From positions 1-33,483 of the forward strand of contig CAMBPD010000008.1 in assembly GCA_945869405.1 (NCBI GenBank): a stretch of 33,483 nt of DNA. The letters run 5' to 3'. This document shows, in pieces, positions 9,834 through 19,075 of the stretch. The notes under the pieces were generated by a model. That model was not told the DNA's origin. It did no database searches and was given only the letters and a program-made list of their open reading frames with translations. The translations under genes were made by a program, and so were the position numbers. The stretch's first letter is position 1. Each line of letters begins with the position of its first letter. Origin of the DNA: Chryseobacterium gleum. Its GTDB lineage: Bacteria; Bacteroidota; Bacteroidia; Flavobacteriales_D; Sanyastnellaceae.

Positions 9834-9938
9834 AGCATAAAGTCAGATCAGCGAAACATCACTCGTTATCAAGCTCTGTGCGGAGCGTTCGTTTTGCGTT
9901 GGTAATTAAGCGGCTGAGATGGTAACGGCGTAATTTGA

Positions 9939-10259
9939 TTAGGCCATTCCTTGAGGTCCGCCAAAACCCATACCCATTAGCGGATCTTGCCCTGGGGAAT
10001 CTTTTATAGCGCCGTGCTGTGATTCGTATTTATTGATGTTTTCCATCAACGCTTTCATCAGACGCTTGGCGTGCTGCGGTGTAAGAATAATGCGCGATTG
10101 CACTTTTGCCTTTGGCACACCGGGCATCATGCGCACAAAATCAACAACGAATTCGGCGGGTGAATGGGTAATAATAGCAAGGTTGGAGTAGGTGCCCTGG
10201 GCCACCTCTTCATTCAATTCAATATTGAGTTGCTGATTGTTTTCGTTTTTAGTACTCAT
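9939..10259 (-). CDS. DUF3467 domain-containing protein
   Basis: 106 aa; YSNLAIITHSPAEFVVDFVRMMPGVPKAKVQSRIILTPQHAKRLMKALMENINKYE is the recognisable DUF3467 core. Confidence 0.85.
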   Translation of the reverse strand: MSTKNENNQQLNIELNEEVAQGTYSNLAIITHSPAEFVVDFVRMMPGVPKAKVQSRIILTPQHAKRLMKALMENINKYESQHGAIKDSPGQDPLMGMGFGGPQGMA

Positions 10260-10270
10260 GGCTGCTAATG

Positions 10271-11008
10271 TTATAATATCTCGAGTAATTCAAGAAGCGA
10301 ATGTAATGTATATGTAGGCTTGTAGTTATGGCGCACAGGGCCGTTTCCATTGTGTGCGTTTACTTCGTTTTGCTCCATTTCTTTCGTTGATAGGTATGCT
10401 TGATCAATCCCAAAATCGCGCGCTCCCAAAATATCAGCATCCCAGTCGTCGCCAATCATGAGTGACTCTTCTTTAACCGCCCCCGCTTTTTCGAGGGAAT
10501 ACTGGAAGATGTCGTTGTGTGGTTTGCGCACTCCAACATGCTCGCTATTGATGATGTGTTGAAAGTATCCCTCGAGCTTGGCCGCCTGCATCTTGTGACC
10601 CTGCACCTCAAAAAAACCATTGGTGATGATGTGCATGTGGTATCGGCCCTTGCAATGGTTCAATACCTCATGAGTACCCTCCATGGTGAGCGGTTGGCGC
10701 GGCGCTACCTCGAGGAAGTCGAGGGAAAATCTATCAATGAAATTCGATGATGCAACATGATTTATATCCGAGAATGCCCGCTCGAATCGCACATAACGCA
10801 ACTCCTCTTTCTTAATCTTGTCTTGGCGATACAGGGTCCACACATGATCGTTGTGGTGATGGTATCGAGCGTAAAAAAGCTCGAAATCAAGATGGCCAAT
10901 TTCCTGATGGTGCTGGGTGAATAATTCGGTCATGGCAGCGCGCGTGTTCCGCTTTAAATCCCATAGCGTGCCATCCAGGTCGAAGAATAGATGCTTGTAC
11001 GTTTTCAA
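10271..11008 (-). CDS. YjjG-family noncanonical pyrimidine nucleotidase (HAD superfamily)
   Basis: HAD motif I HLFFDLDGTLWD, motif II IITNGF, KPHNDIFQYSLEKAG, motif IV MIGDDWDADILGARDFGID. TTG start at 11008 inferred from a TTGA overlap with the upstream stop; the track start is 11065. Confidence 0.83.
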   Translation of the reverse strand: MKTYKHLFFDLDGTLWDLKRNTRAAMTELFTQHHQEIGHLDFELFYARYHHHNDHVWTLYRQDKIKKEELRYVRFERAFSDINHVASSNFIDRFSLDFLEVAPRQPLTMEGTHEVLNHCKGRYHMHIITNGFFEVQGHKMQAAKLEGYFQHIINSEHVGVRKPHNDIFQYSLEKAGAVKEESLMIGDDWDADILGARDFGIDQAYLSTKEMEQNEVNAHNGNGPVRHNYKPTYTLHSLLELLEIL

Positions 11009-11466
11009 AATGAGAGTCCTATTTTTTTCATTCCAAAGGCAATCGAGGATAAGGCAATGCTCCAAAGAAAAAACCCGAAGATCATTTTAGGTAATGTATT
11101 CGGATTGTGTCGGTATAGTTTGGCCGCAAGCACTGAAGCTATGGGTACAGAAATAAGCACAGAAATAAGCATCAGTCCGTTTATACCCCAGCGTTTTTTT
11201 ATGCGAATGAACCAGCGGTTGCGCCGATTGAAAATTTTGCGTTTGGTATTGAAATGATGACCAAGCCAATTGAAGATAAATTCTCCGAAGTGGAAGAAAA
11301 TGAAGACTCCTAAGGCTGCTCCGGTTGATGAGATGGTAACTACTTCAAGGAATGACCAATCTTCGCCCGCATCGGGTTTCAACGTCATACCGAACGGTAC
11401 AAACAGAAATTTTACAATGGCAAATAACCACCACCCTAAAACTTTGAGGAAATAATCGATTATCAT
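11005..11466 (-). CDS. uncharacterised integral membrane protein (153 aa)
   Basis: Several hydrophobic segments separated by a basic loop (NTKRKIFNRRNRWFIRIKKRWG). Start overlaps the upp stop (ATGA); end overlaps the yjjG-like start (TTGA). Confidence 0.75.
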   Translation of the reverse strand: MIIDYFLKVLGWWLFAIVKFLFVPFGMTLKPDAGEDWSFLEVVTISSTGAALGVFIFFHFGEFIFNWLGHHFNTKRKIFNRRNRWFIRIKKRWGINGLMLISVLISVPIASVLAAKLYRHNPNTLPKMIFGFFLWSIALSSIAFGMKKIGLSF

Positions 11467-12110
11467 TCTTTTTTGCCGAAGGCTAAATCGCCAGCATCAC
11501 CCAAACCTGGAACGATGTAGGAGTGAGCGGTCAATTCAGTGTCTATAGCTCCAATCCAATAGCGCGTGCTTTCAGGTAGCTTACTACGAAGATGTTTTAA
11601 TCCGGTTTCAGAGGCGATAATGGAGGCGATATGTATGTTCGCCGGTTTGCCGCGCTGCATGATTTTTTTGTACACCTTCTCAAGTGAGAATCCGGTGGCA
11701 AGCATCGGGTCGCAGAGGATGAGATCTACCCCGTTGATAGGCGGCGCGCTTACATAGTCTACCTCGATTTCGAAGTTGCCTGCCGCATCGTGTTTGCGGA
11801 AAGCAGCCACAAATGCAGAATCAGAATGATCAAAAATATTCAGCATTCCATGGTGCATAGGAAGGCCTGCTCGCAGAATGGTGCAAAGCATGGGAGAACT
11901 TTTGGGTAGACTTATTTCAGCCATACCTAGCGGCGTTGTTACTTCTTTAGCGCCGTAGTCAAGCGACTTCGAAATTTCATATGCCATTAGTTCGCCTATG
12001 CGTTCAATATTGCGGCGAAAGCGCATCGAGTCCTTCTGGATGTTTTCATCTCGAATCTCAGCCATAAATTGGTTGAAGATTGAGTTTTGCTTGTTGAATT
12101 CGTATACCAT
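11463..12110 (-). CDS. upp: uracil phosphoribosyltransferase
   Basis: GMAEISLPKSSPMLCTILRAGLPMHHGMLNIFDHSDSAFVAAFRK; LILCDPMLATGFSLEKVYKKI PRPP motif; YIVPGLGDAGDLAFG C-terminus. ATG at 12110 preferred over 12209, which overlaps gap. Confidence 0.92.
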   Translation of the reverse strand: MVYEFNKQNSIFNQFMAEIRDENIQKDSMRFRRNIERIGELMAYEISKSLDYGAKEVTTPLGMAEISLPKSSPMLCTILRAGLPMHHGMLNIFDHSDSAFVAAFRKHDAAGNFEIEVDYVSAPPINGVDLILCDPMLATGFSLEKVYKKIMQRGKPANIHIASIIASETGLKHLRSKLPESTRYWIGAIDTELTAHSYIVPGLGDAGDLAFGKKE

Positions 12111-12132
12111 TCTGGGAATTTTGTAGCGCAAG

Positions 12133-13137
12133 TTAATGCGAGATGGAGCATGCCAATAGAACATCACGCAGTCGGTGGCTATAGCCGATCTCATTGTCAT
12201 ACCAACCAACCACTTTTACCATGTTCCCAATTACTGAGGTAAGTTGAGCATCGAATACACAGGATGCAGGATTGCCTACGACATCGATGGATACAATTGG
12301 GTCGTTGGTGTATTCTAAAATTCCCTTCCATCTGTTTGCAGAGGCCAACTCGAAAGCTTGATTGATAGCAGAAATATTCAGTGGATTACGAACGTTGCAC
12401 GTTATGTCGGTAAGAGAACCGTCGGGTACAGGAACGCGGAATCCACAACCTCCCATCTTCTCAAAGAGGTGAGGGAAAACACGCGTTAGTGCTTTGGCTG
12501 CACCTGTGGTAGTAGGTATGATAGAAAGTGCTGCGGCTCGGCCTCTGCGCAAATCCTGGTGAGGCGAGTCGTGAAGGCGCTGGTCGCCGGTGTAACTATG
12601 CACAGTGGTGATGTAGCAGCTTTCAATGCCGCAAAGCTCATCAAGCAGCTGTATCATAGGAGCTGCATTATTGGTAGTACAGGATGCGTTAGAGATAATT
12701 AAATCGCTGGCAGTTATCTCTTTGTCGTTGATCCCAAACACAATTGTCTTTATGCTCTCATCCTCAGGTGGCACACTCAACACAACTCGCTTTGCCCCTG
12801 CAAGGAGGTGTCCGCGCAGCGACTCAGTAGTCTTAAACTGGCCAGTACAATCTACAATTATTTCTGCGCTGCACTCACCCCATGGTATGGCCTGTGGCTG
12901 GGTGTGTGCGAAAAACGGAATTCGTTTGTCAGCGATAAAAATGGCATCGCCACTCGCTGTTACAGTGGTCTTTGTGCTTCCATGCACTGAATCGTATTTG
13001 AACAAATGAGCCATTACGCGAGGCCCTGCTAAGTCATTGACCCCGACAACTTGAAAACGATTATCATGAAGCAATATGCGGGTCAATGCCCTTCCTATAC
13101 GACCGAAGCCGTTAATGCCAATTCGAATGGGGTTCAT
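12133..13137 (-). CDS. gap: type I glyceraldehyde-3-phosphate dehydrogenase
   Basis: MNPIRIGINGFGRIGRALTR Rossmann motif, active site SNASCTTN, VHSYTGDQRLHDSPHQDLRRGRAAALSIIPTTTGAAKAL, WYDNEIGYSHRL. Confidence 0.95.
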   Translation of the reverse strand: MNPIRIGINGFGRIGRALTRILLHDNRFQVVGVNDLAGPRVMAHLFKYDSVHGSTKTTVTASGDAIFIADKRIPFFAHTQPQAIPWGECSAEIIVDCTGQFKTTESLRGHLLAGAKRVVLSVPPEDESIKTIVFGINDKEITASDLIISNASCTTNNAAPMIQLLDELCGIESCYITTVHSYTGDQRLHDSPHQDLRRGRAAALSIIPTTTGAAKALTRVFPHLFEKMGGCGFRVPVPDGSLTDITCNVRNPLNISAINQAFELASANRWKGILEYTNDPIVSIDVVGNPASCVFDAQLTSVIGNMVKVVGWYDNEIGYSHRLRDVLLACSISH

Positions 13138-13152
13138 ACTAAGCGGTGTCGA

Positions 13153-14031
13153 CTAGAATAAGTGCTTTTCGGCATGGTAAGAGGAGCGAACCAAAGGACC
13201 GCTTTCAACATAGCGAAACCCTTTGGTAAGAGCATATTCTCTATACTCAGCAAATTTCTCAGGTGTTATGAAGGCTGCAACAGGAATGTGTTTCGGAGTG
13301 GGTTGAAGGTATTGACCAAGCGTGAGCACGTCCACGTGAACAGCAGCCAAGTCATCAATCGTTTCGTAAACTTCTTCTTCGCTTTCTCCAAGGCCAAGCA
13401 TGACTCCACTCTTCGTGCGCATTCCACCTTGCTTGAGACGCAATAGCACCTCGAGGCTCCGGTCATACTTTGCCTGTATGCGCACTTGTTTGGTAAGTCT
13501 CCTCACGGTTTCCAGGTTGTGAGATACTATTTCAGGGGCAGCATCAATGATGCGTTGCAGATTGTCCCACTTTCCGGCAAAATCTGGTATGAGCGTTTCC
13601 ATAGTGGTGCCAGCGGATATACTTCTGACGGCAGCTACTGTGGCATACCAAATATCGCTTCCTCCGTCGGCAAGATCATCACGATCAACCGAGGTGATCA
13701 CCGCGTGCTTTACTCCCATTAATCGGATAGATTCCGCCACGCGATTAGGCTCTAGCAGGTCGGCGGTTAGTGGTTTACCCGTTGCAACGGCGCAAAATCC
13801 GCACGAACGTGTGCAGATGTTTCCAAGAATCATAAACGTGGCTGTTCCTTCACCCCAGCATTCCCCCATGTTCGGACAGTTTCCACTTTCACATATAGTA
13901 TGTAGTTTATGCTGGTCTACTAAGCCACGAACCTTCCGGTAGTTTTCTCCGGTCGGTAATTTCACTCGAAGCCATTTGGGCTTAGGTATACGCGCTGGCT
14001 CTGTGGAAATTGTTGTTTGGGTATCGCTCAC
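13153..14031 (-). CDS. lipA: lipoyl synthase
   Basis: [41 protein letters not shown] shows both Fe-S cysteine sets (CX4CX5C and CX3CX2C). GTG start overlaps the upstream stop (GTGA). Confidence 0.96.
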   Translation of the reverse strand: MSDTQTTISTEPARIPKPKWLRVKLPTGENYRKVRGLVDQHKLHTICESGNCPNMGECWGEGTATFMILGNICTRSCGFCAVATGKPLTADLLEPNRVAESIRLMGVKHAVITSVDRDDLADGGSDIWYATVAAVRSISAGTTMETLIPDFAGKWDNLQRIIDAAPEIVSHNLETVRRLTKQVRIQAKYDRSLEVLLRLKQGGMRTKSGVMLGLGESEEEVYETIDDLAAVHVDVLTLGQYLQPTPKHIPVAAFITPEKFAEYREYALTKGFRYVESGPLVRSSYHAEKHLF

Positions 14032-14798
14032 TTCTGATCGTATTTGGTGCCAATGAAAAGGGTTAAGAACAAACTCAAAAACAACTGATGGTTTTTCGGG
14101 TTCATGCTCTCATTGTCATAGCTTGCCATAATGGGTATTCTTCGACTAAAAAAATCGGCTGCTGCTCCTGCCTCGATTCCCTTGAGTCGTTCACGCTCGT
14201 TACTGTATTCGAAGGTGAACGATAGTTTTCCAAAAGCCCCAGGCTGGAAAGCGAGCTCGTCAAAGCCCCGCAATGAACTTGCACGCCCGTAGATGTTATC
14301 GATGTAATGTAAATCGGGGTTGAATTTTTCCACTTCCAAGTAAGGCTGGTTGTTGGGCTCGTCGATATAAACGATCTCCAAGTATATAGGCTTGGTAAAT
14401 CCAAACGAAGGACCTACAAGCCAATTGTAAGAAACCTGTACGCCACTGTGGCGGAGTTTTTCAGTGAGTATTTTCTTTCTTCCAATATGGGCTCTGAGTA
14501 CATAAAAGTTGTTCAGTTTGCCATAGAAGTATGGACGCGCATTGGGGTCATTAACAGGATTCCACGTTTTCGTTTCCTTTTCGTGTTTGACGAACATTAA
14601 ATCAGCACCGAAAAGCCAAAGGTGCGTCGCGTCCGAATAACGGCCAAAATCAGCGTTGATGCCATAGCCATTCGTGTTGAGATTGATGCCCACTTGGCGC
14701 ATCTTTTTGTAAAGCAAAATCTCACTTTCAGGTATGGGTTGCGACCATGCTGTAAAATTAAGCATGAGAGCAATAACTATGAATAGACGCACCAACAT
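14028..14798 (-). CDS. hypothetical secreted/outer-membrane beta-barrel-like protein
   Basis: Signal peptide [20 protein letters not shown], then alternating aromatic/hydrophobic strands and a C-terminal [15 protein letters not shown]. Track start at 14831 replaced by ATG at 14798. Confidence 0.65.
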   Translation of the reverse strand: MLVRLFIVIALMLNFTAWSQPIPESEILLYKKMRQVGINLNTNGYGINADFGRYSDATHLWLFGADLMFVKHEKETKTWNPVNDPNARPYFYGKLNNFYVLRAHIGRKKILTEKLRHSGVQVSYNWLVGPSFGFTKPIYLEIVYIDEPNNQPYLEVEKFNPDLHYIDNIYGRASSLRGFDELAFQPGAFGKLSFTFEYSNERERLKGIEAGAAADFFSRRIPIMASYDNESMNPKNHQLFLSLFLTLFIGTKYDQK

Positions 14799-14806
14799 AA
14801 CCGATT

Positions 14807-14814
14807 CAAAAGTA
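14807..14814 (-). promoter_or_regulatory. putative -7 element TACTTTTG for the hypothetical-lipA-gap-upp transcript
   Basis: Exact TANNTTTG match, 8 nt upstream of the ATG at 14798. Confidence 0.45.
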
Positions 14815-14848
14815 ACACACTCTTTACGCATCTCATCTTATCATCGCT

Positions 14849-14856
14849 TAGATTTG
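14849..14856 (+). promoter_or_regulatory. putative -7 element TAGATTTG for the OsmC gene
   Basis: Exact TANNTTTG match 21 nt upstream of the ATG at 14878; weak -33. Confidence 0.35.
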
Positions 14857-14877
14857 AGACAAAAACTGACTCGCATC

Positions 14878-15285
14878 ATGAACACTCAAATGACCGTCAC
14901 CTATCAAGGACAACTGCGCAATCAAGCAACGCATTTGAAATCAGGAAACATACTTATAACCGATGCTCCCATAGATAATCAAGGAAAGGGAGAGGCGTTT
15001 TCTCCTACCGACCTGTTATGCACATCATTAGCTACTTGCATGCTGACGTTGATGGGCATCACTTCCCAAAACAAGGGAATTGAGTTGGGCAAGGTGCATG
15101 CTGAGATCGAGAAAGTGATGGCGAGCGATCCTAGGCGAGTGTGCGAAATAAGGATTCTATTCACTTTCGAACCAAATCGCTACACGGAAAAAGAGAAAAC
15201 AATTTTAGAGAATGCCGCGAAATCGTGTCCAGTAGCTCAGAGTATTCACCCCAACATTGCGCAAGTGATAGAGTTCGTCTACTGA
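14878..15285 (+). CDS. OsmC family protein
   Basis: EAFSPTDLLCTSLATCMLTLMGI and C-terminal AAKSCPVAQSIHPNI (paired reactive cysteines). ATG at 14878 preferred; the track start at 14734 overlaps the divergent gene. Confidence 0.9.
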   Translation: MNTQMTVTYQGQLRNQATHLKSGNILITDAPIDNQGKGEAFSPTDLLCTSLATCMLTLMGITSQNKGIELGKVHAEIEKVMASDPRRVCEIRILFTFEPNRYTEKEKTILENAAKSCPVAQSIHPNIAQVIEFVY

Positions 15286-15293
15286 AATTAGAC

Positions 15294-15416
15294 CTATTTC
15301 GACTGAGGAATTGAAGTGCGGTTGTAGGCTGCGCAAGCATCCTTGCGACGTGCGCATGAAGATGCAGCCATTACCACTACTAAAAGAAAGAAAGTAATAA
15401 ATCGAGCGTTTTTCAT
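15294..15416 (-). CDS. small lipoprotein (40 aa)
   Basis: Read directly: MKNARFITFFLLVVVMAASSCARRKDACAAYNRTSIPQSK, stop TAG; hydrophobic signal with lipobox-like AASSC; perfect upstream promoter. Not in the supplied track (<60 aa). Confidence 0.72.
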   Translation of the reverse strand: MKNARFITFFLLVVVMAASSCARRKDACAAYNRTSIPQSK

Positions 15417-15450
15417 TTGCTTTTGAAGGATGTTAATCTTTTCCACAGAA

Positions 15451-15480
15451 CAAAAATAGCAATCTTATTGAGTTTCACAA
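15451..15480 (-). promoter_or_regulatory. Bacteroidota-type promoter TTG-N19-TATTTTTG for the small lipoprotein gene
   Basis: Minus strand reads TTG TGAAACTCAATAAGATTGC TATTTTTG; exact -7 TANNTTTG and -33 TTG with 19-nt spacer, the same spacing as rRNA promoter P1. Confidence 0.65.
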
Positions 15481-15628
15481 GAGTATTCATTCGACGGAAT
15501 TATTAACACCACAATTGTTCTCACTTTCAAAGTTGTAAAGCCCAATGGAGGCGAGTTAAACAACACTTCACGCGGAATGGGTGTGAGATTGTTAAAAATC
15601 CATTGTCCTCGGTATGCGTTTCACACCC

Positions 15629-15636
15629 TAATTTTG
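15629..15636 (+). promoter_or_regulatory. putative -7 element TAATTTTG of carA
   Basis: Exact TANNTTTG, 7 nt upstream of the carA ATG at 15644. Confidence 0.4.
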
Positions 15637-15643
15637 AACCCCG

Positions 15644-16765
15644 ATGATACGTACTCAATTCCCCGCAGTTCTAGTCCTTCAAGACGGTACTGTATTCCAC
15701 GGAAAGTCTTGCGGCAAAAGCGGCACCGCCACAGGAGAAATTGCCTTCAATACAGCCATGACCGGTTACCAAGAAGTATTCACCGACCCTAGTTACTTCG
15801 GTCAAGTGTTGGTAATGGCTTCGGCTCACATCGGCAATTATGGTGTACATCGTGATGAGATAGAATCCGACACCTGCAAGGTGGCTGGTGTAATCATCAA
15901 GAAATTTTCGGATGTAGCCAGTCGTGTCGGACCTATAGGTACTCTGCAAGACTACCTCGATCGTGACGGCGTGGTGGGAATATGTGATATTGATACACGC
16001 GCCTTAGTGCGACACATTCGCAAGGCAGGAGCGATGAATTGTATTATTTCTACAGATGATTCTAGTGTCGAATCACTGAAAAAACAACTCGATCAAGTCC
16101 CTTCAATGGATGGCCTCGAACTGGGAAGTTTTGTGTCTTGTAAAGAAGCCTATGAGATGGGCGACGAGGAATCTGTGTTTCGCATTGCGGTGCTCGATTT
16201 CGGCTTGAAACGCAACATATTACGTTGCCTAACTGAGCGTAATTGTAAGGTGAAGGTGTTCCCGATGAGTGCTTCAAAAGAGGAAATTCTCCACTACAAA
16301 CCTGATGGCATAATGTATGGAAATGGTCCGGGCGATCCATCTGCAATGCCCCAAACCATTCGCCTTATTGCTGAGCTGGTTGAAACAGGCCTGCCCGGTT
16401 TTGGTATCTGCTTGGGGCATCAGCTTATCGGATTGTCACAAGGACTTCAAACCGTCAAAATGTTCAACGGGCACAGAGGCATAAATCATCCCGTAAAGAA
16501 TTTGATTACCGGGAAAAGTGAAATTACTAGCCAAAATCATGGATTTGTTATTTCAAAAGAATCCATAGCCTCAAGTGCAGCAGCAGAAATCACACATGTG
16601 CATTTAAACGATGGCACTGTGGCAGGTATTAGGCTGACGCAGTTTCCTGTTTTTTCGGTTCAGTATCACCCAGAGGCAAGCGCGGGTCCCCACGATTCGC
16701 GCTACCTTTTTGATCAATTTATAGCGAATATTACAAGTGGTAAAAAGATTGCCACAGTTCACTGA
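15644..16765 (+). CDS. carA: carbamoyl-phosphate synthase small subunit
   Basis: AVLVLQDGTVFHGKSCGKSGTATGEIAFNTAMTGYQEVFTDPSY; glutaminase GFGICLGHQLIGLS; VQYHPEASAGPHDSRYLFDQF. Confidence 0.96.
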   Translation: MIRTQFPAVLVLQDGTVFHGKSCGKSGTATGEIAFNTAMTGYQEVFTDPSYFGQVLVMASAHIGNYGVHRDEIESDTCKVAGVIIKKFSDVASRVGPIGTLQDYLDRDGVVGICDIDTRALVRHIRKAGAMNCIISTDDSSVESLKKQLDQVPSMDGLELGSFVSCKEAYEMGDEESVFRIAVLDFGLKRNILRCLTERNCKVKVFPMSASKEEILHYKPDGIMYGNGPGDPSAMPQTIRLIAELVETGLPGFGICLGHQLIGLSQGLQTVKMFNGHRGINHPVKNLITGKSEITSQNHGFVISKESIASSAAAEITHVHLNDGTVAGIRLTQFPVFSVQYHPEASAGPHDSRYLFDQFIANITSGKKIATVH

Positions 16766-16820
16766 GCAGAAGAACGCCTCAATGATAGCCGGGCTTCAAT
16801 CTCTCAAGTTACATGTTTAA

Positions 16821-18125
<1,305 letters not shown>

Positions 18126-18143
18126 AGAATTTTAGAAAATAAT

Positions 18144-18170
18144 GCCCGCCTATACGCGGGCTTTTTTTTT
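18144..18170 (+). terminator. Rho-independent terminator downstream of eno
   Basis: GCCCGC-CTATAC-GCGGGC hairpin followed by nine T. Confidence 0.9.
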
Positions 18171-18175
18171 AAGTG

Positions 18176-19045
18176 ATGAACCACCCACTTCGTATCATAG
18201 AAATATCACTACCCCACGCATCTGTATTGGGAACGCTGAAAGAGGCTGCGCATTTACCGCAACGACTCTCTATGGCTGGATTCAATACGGTATACATTCT
18301 TCCGTGGATGCAGATCGATCGCTCGCTCAGCTCATCACCCTACGCAATTACGAATCATCTCAAGGTCGATGTGTCCATAGGAAGCCTGCAAGACGCTCGC
18401 TCTTGGATTGAAAACTGCCACAAGCATGGGTTAGAGGTTGTATTGGACATGCCACTTAACCACACTTCGCCGAACCACCTTTGGACAAATAATTTGGATT
18501 GGTATACGCGGGATGCAACCGGAAACGTGCAACCACCCCTGGGCACAAATTGGCTGGATGTGGCGCAGTTGAATCACGAATGCTCTAATCTTATTTTAGC
18601 TTGCCAGGAAGTGCTTCAGTTTTGGGTGGAAATGGGTGTCGATGGGTTTCGTTTGGATGCCGCATCTTTCATTCCCAATGATGTAGTAAGGCACTGGGTA
18701 GAGCATACTCGAGTTGAGGCCAACAGACACATTCAGTTTTGGTGCGACGCTCAGGCAAATGGTGGGACACGTTCCTATTTCGATGCCTATTTTGATCATG
18801 AAGCGTGGCGGTTAGCCTCTACCAACTTCGAAGAATGGAAAGTGTCGGTTGCCGGCGAAGAAAGTACAGGAATTCTTTTTCTCACCAATCACGACACTCT
18901 TCATGCCGGAAAAAGTCCATTGCAACAGTGGCAGCCGAGGTACAATGAAATGCGCGTTTTATTGGAGTCAACCCCCCGTCACACTATGCTTTCTTGGAGC
19001 GATTGGTTCAACCCCGATTCGTGCTTTTCGTTTATGCATCGGTAG
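18176..19045 (+). CDS. minimal GH13 (alpha-amylase family)-like protein, barrel only
   Basis: GH13 regions: I DMPLNHTSPNH, II GVDGFRLDAAS, III-like FWCDAQ, IV FLTNHD; about 289 aa with no obvious C-terminal beta domain. Alternative GTG at 18173. Confidence 0.78.
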   Translation: MNHPLRIIEISLPHASVLGTLKEAAHLPQRLSMAGFNTVYILPWMQIDRSLSSSPYAITNHLKVDVSIGSLQDARSWIENCHKHGLEVVLDMPLNHTSPNHLWTNNLDWYTRDATGNVQPPLGTNWLDVAQLNHECSNLILACQEVLQFWVEMGVDGFRLDAASFIPNDVVRHWVEHTRVEANRHIQFWCDAQANGGTRSYFDAYFDHEAWRLASTNFEEWKVSVAGEESTGILFLTNHDTLHAGKSPLQQWQPRYNEMRVLLESTPRHTMLSWSDWFNPDSCFSFMHR

Positions 19046-19075
19046 TGGCGTATCATCTTAGTTTATCTTTACCTG

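Noticed and set aside
13547-13942. 131-aa plus-strand ORF
   Set aside because: Antisense to lipA, which has all expected cysteine motifs.
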